Positions 31,315 through 35,286 of a stretch of DNA of 35,286 nucleotides are shown one piece after another. The notes under the pieces are model-generated. The model did no database searches and was not told the origin of the DNA. It was given only the letters and a program-made list of their open reading frames with translations. Source of the stretch: Clostridia bacterium (GTDB taxonomy: Bacteria > Bacillota > Clostridia > Christensenellales > Aristaeellaceae); contig JAFYLS010000100.1 in assembly GCA_017550035.1 (NCBI GenBank), positions 1 to 35,286 on the forward strand, written 5' to 3'. Numbering within the stretch: position 1 is the first letter of the stretch; each line of letters starts with the position of its first letter. A program made the translations under genes and the position numbers.

Positions 31315-31344
31315 TTGCATGGAAGGAATGCTTTCTGCTATAAT
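31315..31344 (+). promoter_or_regulatory. Promoter of GH18 operon
   Basis: TTGCAT (31315-31320), 18-base spacer, TATAAT (31339-31344) with TG extension. Confidence 0.7.
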
Positions 31345-31425
31345 GAGCGCAGAGAAATTCGATACAAATACGATCTGCCAATGTGTTTATACCAATGCCA
31401 TGCGGCGCATGAAGGGAGCATTTTG

Positions 31426-32451
31426 ATGAACAAATATTTTGTAGGCTATGTGACGCTTCGGGGCATTACGTCGGTCACCGACACCCAGGCCAAGAAGCTG
31501 ACCCATCTCAATCTGGCCTTTGCGCCCATGAAGGACGGCGAAACCTTTATGGAGCTGAACGATCGGCAGCTGCATGAAATTGCGCGTATCCGCCGGGCGA
31601 ATCCCAGGCTCGCCATTCTGGTTTCCACCGGGGGCGGCGGCGACCGGGGGCACGGCGAAGCAACCAGCACGCCGGAAGGACTGGATAAATTGACCGAAAG
31701 CACATTGCGCCTTGTGCGGGAATACGATCTGGACGGCATTGACTGTGACTGGGAATTCCCCGGCGATACGGGCATCATCGAGGAAAAATACCAGCATACC
31801 GCTTTGTTCCGGGACTACCGCCGCAAGCTGGATGCACTTGGCGCCGTGACGGGCAAAAAGTACTGGCTGACCACGGCGGCCGGGGCGGGGGAATGGTATC
31901 TGAACCGCACCGAGATCGGGAAGAGCCACGAATATCTGGATTTTGTCAACCTGATGACCTACGACAGCAATACGGATTCCACGATCGCAGGGCATCACAC
32001 GCACCTGTACGAAAGCAAGTTCCCCGGCTGTCCCCGCATCCAGAGCGCGGATCACAATATCCGCATCATGGTGGAAGCGGGTGTGCCCATTGAAAAGATC
32101 CTCATAGGCTGCGCCTTCTATTCCCACCGCTGGGACAATGTGCCGGATGTGAACCACGGCGTCTATCAGCCCACGCCCTGGAAAAATATGTTCGGCCCTT
32201 CCTACACCGAAATTGCCCTCAAGTACGAAAAACAGATGGACTATGTGAAATACTGGGATGAGGACGCCTGTGCGCCCTACCTGTATAACGGCAGCACCTT
32301 CATTTCCTACGATGACCCCCTTTCCGTGCGCCTCAAGTGCGAATACGCGCTGAAACACAACATGGCCGGCGCTTTCTACTGGGTGCACGAAAGCGATGCG
32401 GGCAGCGTGCTGTTTGACCAGATGTACGATACGCTGTCTCTGGGAAAGTAA
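31426..32451 (+). CDS. Glycoside hydrolase family 18 protein, cytoplasmic
   Basis: GH18 enzymes cleave beta-1,4-GlcNAc links (chitinases, endo-beta-N-acetylglucosaminidases) through substrate-assisted catalysis. The 341-residue TIM-barrel protein has the catalytic DxxDxDxE motif as DGIDCDWE at residues 103-110, catalytic Glu110. LMTYD near residue 180 and the final barrel strand FYWVHESD also fit. It starts directly with MNKYFVGYVTLRG, with no signal peptide, so it acts on imported glycans. ATG 31426 has GGGAG about nine bases upstream. It heads an operon with the UroD-like and kinase genes. Small length argues against accessory chitin-binding domains. Exact linkage unknown. Confidence 0.9.
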   Translation: MNKYFVGYVTLRGITSVTDTQAKKLTHLNLAFAPMKDGETFMELNDRQLHEIARIRRANPRLAILVSTGGGGDRGHGEATSTPEGLDKLTESTLRLVREYDLDGIDCDWEFPGDTGIIEEKYQHTALFRDYRRKLDALGAVTGKKYWLTTAAGAGEWYLNRTEIGKSHEYLDFVNLMTYDSNTDSTIAGHHTHLYESKFPGCPRIQSADHNIRIMVEAGVPIEKILIGCAFYSHRWDNVPDVNHGVYQPTPWKNMFGPSYTEIALKYEKQMDYVKYWDEDACAPYLYNGSTFISYDDPLSVRLKCEYALKHNMAGAFYWVHESDAGSVLFDQMYDTLSLGK

Positions 32452-32491
32452 GAGATAAGCGAAGAAAAAAGTCGGAAAAAGGAGTACAGCC

Positions 32492-33541
32492 ATGATCGGT
32501 CAGCCCAACTGGGAAAAAGTGAAAGAGCGTATGCTGGGTTACTGGGAGCGGGAAAAGATGGACCGCTGCTGCGTATCCATGCGCATTCCTTTACCCGGAT
32601 ATGTGGGTATGGGCGGGCATCACTATTATGACACGAAAACGGCATCCGAGCGGGCGCGGGCGGGGTTTGAGCACCTGGCCTGTGTGGGCGAAGCCTTCCC
32701 CTGCCTGTTCCCCTATTTCGGCACGGCGGGGGTAGCGGAATACACCGGCTGCAAGCCCACCCGTACACCGGAAACCACCTGGTTTGATCCCTGGATGGAG
32801 GATGAGCCGGATGCATCGCGCATCGGCTACACCCATCCCGAACCCTTCGAAAAGCAGAAGCAGGCCATCCGGGAACTGACCCGCCTTTCCAAAGGCGATT
32901 ATCCCGTTTCCGTTTCGGACAACTGCGGCATGCTGGATGCGCTGGCTGCCATCCGCGGGTCGGAAAATCTGATGATGGACATGCTGTCCGAACCGGAATT
33001 TGTGGAAGATGCCGTGCGGCGGCTGGTTGATATCTACAAGCAGACTCAGGAAGAACTCTTCACCCTGACCTATGAAAACAACGAAGGGTCGGTGCAAAGC
33101 TGGATGCAGCTGTGGGCGCCCAAGCGCATGGCGCAGATGCAGTGCGACCTGAGCGTCATGATCTCGCAGGATATGTTCAACCGCTATGCCATGCCCGAAC
33201 TGGAAGAACTGAGCTCTTTCCTGGATTATCCCGTGTATCACTTGGACGGGCAGGAGCAAATTCGTCATCTGGATGCGCTGCTGTCCATCAAAAAGCTCCG
33301 CGCCATCCAGTGGACCCATGTGGCGGGGCAGCCTAAACCCTCCCAGTTCATTCCTGTGCTGAAGAAAATTCAGCAGGCAGGCAAAAATTTGATCCTCATC
33401 CCGTCTGCGGATGAGGTGCCTGTGCTGCTGGACAATTTGTCCAGCCGGGGTCTGCATCTTTTGATCGCCGATGTAACCACTGTGGAGGAAGCGCAGGATT
33501 TGATGGCGTTGATCGAAAAGCGTTCCGTAGTTCGGGACTGA
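32492..33541 (+). CDS. Uroporphyrinogen decarboxylase-like (URO-D superfamily) protein
   Basis: The 349-residue protein belongs to the URO-D/methyltransferase superfamily by its barrel pattern. YHLDGQEQIRHLDALL and the following IQWTHVAGQ are hallmarks of the divergent subgroup, which lacks the typical heme-pathway sequence. So it is not expected to be HemE. Relatives include corrinoid-dependent methyltransferases (MtaA/CmuA type) and many members of glycan operons with unknown function. AAGGAG lies seven bases before ATG 32492, 40 bases after the GH18 gene. Residues with His and Cys (Cys87 region, DNCGMLDAL) are visible but do not fix a reaction. Function is not known. Confidence 0.72.
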   Translation: MIGQPNWEKVKERMLGYWEREKMDRCCVSMRIPLPGYVGMGGHHYYDTKTASERARAGFEHLACVGEAFPCLFPYFGTAGVAEYTGCKPTRTPETTWFDPWMEDEPDASRIGYTHPEPFEKQKQAIRELTRLSKGDYPVSVSDNCGMLDALAAIRGSENLMMDMLSEPEFVEDAVRRLVDIYKQTQEELFTLTYENNEGSVQSWMQLWAPKRMAQMQCDLSVMISQDMFNRYAMPELEELSSFLDYPVYHLDGQEQIRHLDALLSIKKLRAIQWTHVAGQPKPSQFIPVLKKIQQAGKNLILIPSADEVPVLLDNLSSRGLHLLIADVTTVEEAQDLMALIEKRSVVRD

Positions 33542-33575
33542 TGCCGGAATTGGAACAGGCCAAAGGAGAAAAGGT

Positions 33576-34490
33576 ATGGAGATCGATCGTACTGCGATGA
33601 TAGAACAGGTCTTGAAAAACTGGGATCTGGCGTATCCCCAAATCATCGGGCAGTTTCACGCGGATTCCCCGAGGCTAACGTTCAGAATCCATACCCGCTT
33701 ACAGGATTACATTCTGAAAGGGCAGCCGTGCAGCGTTTTGGAAAATACGGTGAAGAGCAATGTGAACGCGCATCTGTTTTTAGGCAATCAGCATAAAATG
33801 GCGCCCAGGCTGTATCCCACGAAAACCGGGGCATGCTATATCAGCGATCATGGATACTGGTTTTACCTTGTGGAATTCATTGACGGAAGACAGATGGAAG
33901 AAACCACGGAAGATGAATACAAAATCGGACAGGCGGCAAGAAAGCTGCACAGCCTGCAGGGCTATGATGTTAAATCGCCTGATCCACAGAGCAAAGCACG
34001 CTTTTACACCTGGTTCAGAGACCGCAGTTTTGTAAAGGAATATGATGCGATCCTGAATGAAATTCCCGATTTTGAAAAGCTGGACCGGTGCTTTGTGCAT
34101 ACGGATATCGGCCCCCATAATACCGTGCTCAGGCAGGACGGCAAGGTCATGTTCATTGATCTGGACGATGCGGGAATCGGAAGCCGGTATCTGGATATCG
34201 GCTGGCCGTTCATCATGCAGTTTGTGCATTTTGATCACGGTACGGGAAAGATGGATTACCGCTTTGATCTGGCACAAAGCTTTTTGCGGGGATACTTTGG
34301 AGAGCGTGAGATTTCAAGAGAAGCGTATGATTTGATCTTTTACGGGGCGATGCAGATGCATATCTCCTATATGCAAAGCTATGGCCCGGATGCGGTGGAA
34401 GACCTTTGGAAGATATTGCTTTTCGGCATGGCGCAGAAGGAGCCGCTTTGGGAATTGGTTCGGAAAACAGAGCGGGAAAAGGAAAAGTGA
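33576..34490 (+). CDS. APH-fold phosphotransferase (small-molecule kinase)
   Basis: The 304-residue protein has the aminoglycoside/choline/N-acetylhexosamine kinase fold. The catalytic loop is HTDIGPHN (His175, Asp177, Asn182), followed by the Mg2+ motif FIDLDDAG (Asp195, Asp197), both standard. The N-lobe Lys is probably Lys48 (DYILKGQP). N-acetylhexosamine 1-kinase (NahK) belongs to this fold, and the GH18 context makes a sugar 1-kinase plausible, though resistance or choline-type kinases are alternatives. AAAGGAG lies before ATG 33576. It seems AT-richer than the first two operon genes, which may mean separate origin. Confidence 0.82.
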   Translation: MEIDRTAMIEQVLKNWDLAYPQIIGQFHADSPRLTFRIHTRLQDYILKGQPCSVLENTVKSNVNAHLFLGNQHKMAPRLYPTKTGACYISDHGYWFYLVEFIDGRQMEETTEDEYKIGQAARKLHSLQGYDVKSPDPQSKARFYTWFRDRSFVKEYDAILNEIPDFEKLDRCFVHTDIGPHNTVLRQDGKVMFIDLDDAGIGSRYLDIGWPFIMQFVHFDHGTGKMDYRFDLAQSFLRGYFGEREISREAYDLIFYGAMQMHISYMQSYGPDAVEDLWKILLFGMAQKEPLWELVRKTEREKEK

Positions 34491-34503
34491 TCCTTGAACG
34501 CAA

Positions 34504-34540
34504 ACGAGCACCCGGCATATAGCCGGATGCTCGTTTTTTG
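34504..34540 (+). terminator. Terminator of GH18 operon
   Basis: ACGAGCA(C)CCGGC pairs with GCCGG(A)TGCTCGT over 34504-34534, one mismatch, followed by TTTTTTG. Confidence 0.88.
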
Positions 34541-34586
34541 TCGTTGTCGGATTATTTTTCTGAGAAAATGTCCGATGCTTGGAAAA

Positions 34587-35286
34587 TTACTTCAGATTGG
34601 GGATCTCCAGGTTCTTGCTGACGGACAGCTTTTCGATTTCGTCGGCCCAGATTTCGCGGCCCAGCTTCTGGGAAAGGTTGATGCCTTCCTGTACGCGGCT
34701 GGTTTCCAGTGCGATCTTGGCGGTGGGCAGCAGTTCGCAGTCGCCCAGCAGCGCATGGATCCAGTGATGCTGGCTGTTGTCATAGAACGCGGTGTTGGCG
34801 TACACGGTGTGGTCCAGATAATCCATTTGAGCAAGGTCCACCGTAGTATCCAGTTCCATGTTGTACTTGCGGCTGTGGAAGCAGAAGGGGTTCAGCGTCA
34901 GGCCGCCTTCGCTGCCGTAAATGGTGCTGCCGGGGAAGGGCTTGCCGTGGATAGCCCAGCTTTCGATGAAGTCCATGGAAAGGCCGCCTTCGTAGGTGGC
35001 CAGTGCCACGCCCAGTTCTTCCACGTTGAAGCCGCTTTCCTGACGGCGGCCTTCATCCATGGCGATTTCCGCATAGGTGTGGCCGGTCACGCGCTGCAAT
35101 TTGGGAATATTGAGCAGGTACAGCAGCTGGGTGATGTGGTACACGCCCATATCAAACAGCGCGCCGCCGCCGGAGGTGGTATCGTTTACGAATTCCTTGG
35201 TGGCGTAGCCGTCTACGAAGGGACGGTTGCGGCGGCGGAAGCCGTAGGAGCGCATGTGATAGATGTGGCCCAGGTCGCCGCCGTCA
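34587..35286 (-). CDS. Gfo/Idh/MocA-family oxidoreductase, C-terminal part (cut by window edge)
   Basis: The gene ends at TAA 34587 and its frame is still open at 35286, so the N-terminal Rossmann domain and start lie outside. The visible about 233 residues are the C-terminal substrate domain. GGGALFDMGVYHITQLLYLL is the family signature after the catalytic site, with the conserved Asp and His of DMGVYH. ESWAIHGKPFPG and STIYGSEGGLTL match the usual beta-sheet dimer interface. It is the second member of this family in the window, and is transcribed toward the GH18 operon. An internal ATG at 35255 is not the start: ten more codons are readable before it. Confidence 0.9.
   Translation of the reverse strand, partial: DGGDLGHIYHMRSYGFRRRNRPFVDGYATKEFVNDTTSGGGALFDMGVYHITQLLYLLNIPKLQRVTGHTYAEIAMDEGRRQESGFNVEELGVALATYEGGLSMDFIESWAIHGKPFPGSTIYGSEGGLTLNPFCFHSRKYNMELDTTVDLAQMDYLDHTVYANTAFYDNSQHHWIHALLGDCELLPTAKIALETSRVQEGINLSQKLGREIWADEIEKLSVSKNLEIPNLK

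Noticed and set aside
32492..33541. HemE (heme-pathway uroporphyrinogen decarboxylase)
   Set aside because: Only the general superfamily pattern is present; the usual HemE N-terminal motif with PVWFMRQAG-type residues is missing and there are no other heme genes nearby.
1..35286. CRISPR array, prophage or complete insertion sequence
   Set aside because: No regularly spaced direct repeats, integrase, transposase or phage structural genes were seen in any part of the window.

Overview
The window looks like chromosome of a Bacillota (Clostridia-type) bacterium, probably gut- or rumen-associated. It is moderately GC-rich. Strong Shine-Dalgarno sites (AAAGGAGG type) precede most genes, promoters are sigma-A-like with many TG-extended -10 boxes, and the gene families (AddB, LCP, DUF368, YesL, CUT1 sugar importer without its own ATPase) fit that phylum. 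Order-level placement is a guess (Christensenellales-like). recF and rlmH at the left edge hint that the origin may be near, but no origin is visible.

Left part, 1-16.3 kb, is mostly housekeeping. The 3' end of recF is followed by about 650 bp of non-coding DNA packed with perfect hairpins. A minus-strand operon then runs from 5888 down to 1693: M19 dipeptidase, MTA/SAH nucleosidase, dCMP deaminase, LCP-family protein, HAD phosphatase, rlmH. Next come a VanZ-like gene, a small XRE regulator plus stand-alone partner protein, addB, and a murA-J domain protein-DUF368 (C55-P translocase family) operon. A divergent GNAT-transglutaminase pair and proC complete this part.

Right part, 16.4-35.3 kb, is mainly a carbohydrate locus. 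A solute-binding protein, two CUT1 permeases and a YesL-like protein form an importer operon. Around it lie an alpha/beta esterase, a large TIM-barrel glycosidase-like protein, nagB, a DUF4838-like protein, a GHL10-like glycosidase, a Gfo/Idh/MocA oxidoreductase, and a cytoplasmic GH18 + UroD-like + APH-fold kinase operon. A second, truncated Gfo/Idh/MocA gene runs off the right edge. None of the glycosidase-like proteins shows a signal peptide, so the picture is import of oligosaccharides (nagB and GH18 suggest amino sugars) followed by intracellular processing. No transcriptional regulator or sugar-import ATPase is encoded in this part.

An AT-richer island at 25.5-28.6 kb interrupts the carbohydrate genes. 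It holds tRNA-Leu(GAG), two tiny membrane proteins, a NapH-like polyferredoxin membrane protein, a glycine-zipper protein and a convergent Cys-rich DUF5714 protein. It is one of two candidates for a little-described system; the other is the GH18/UroD-like/kinase operon. The cleanest regulatory oddity is a pair of divergent promoters at 21.3 kb that appear to share one palindromic -35 box.
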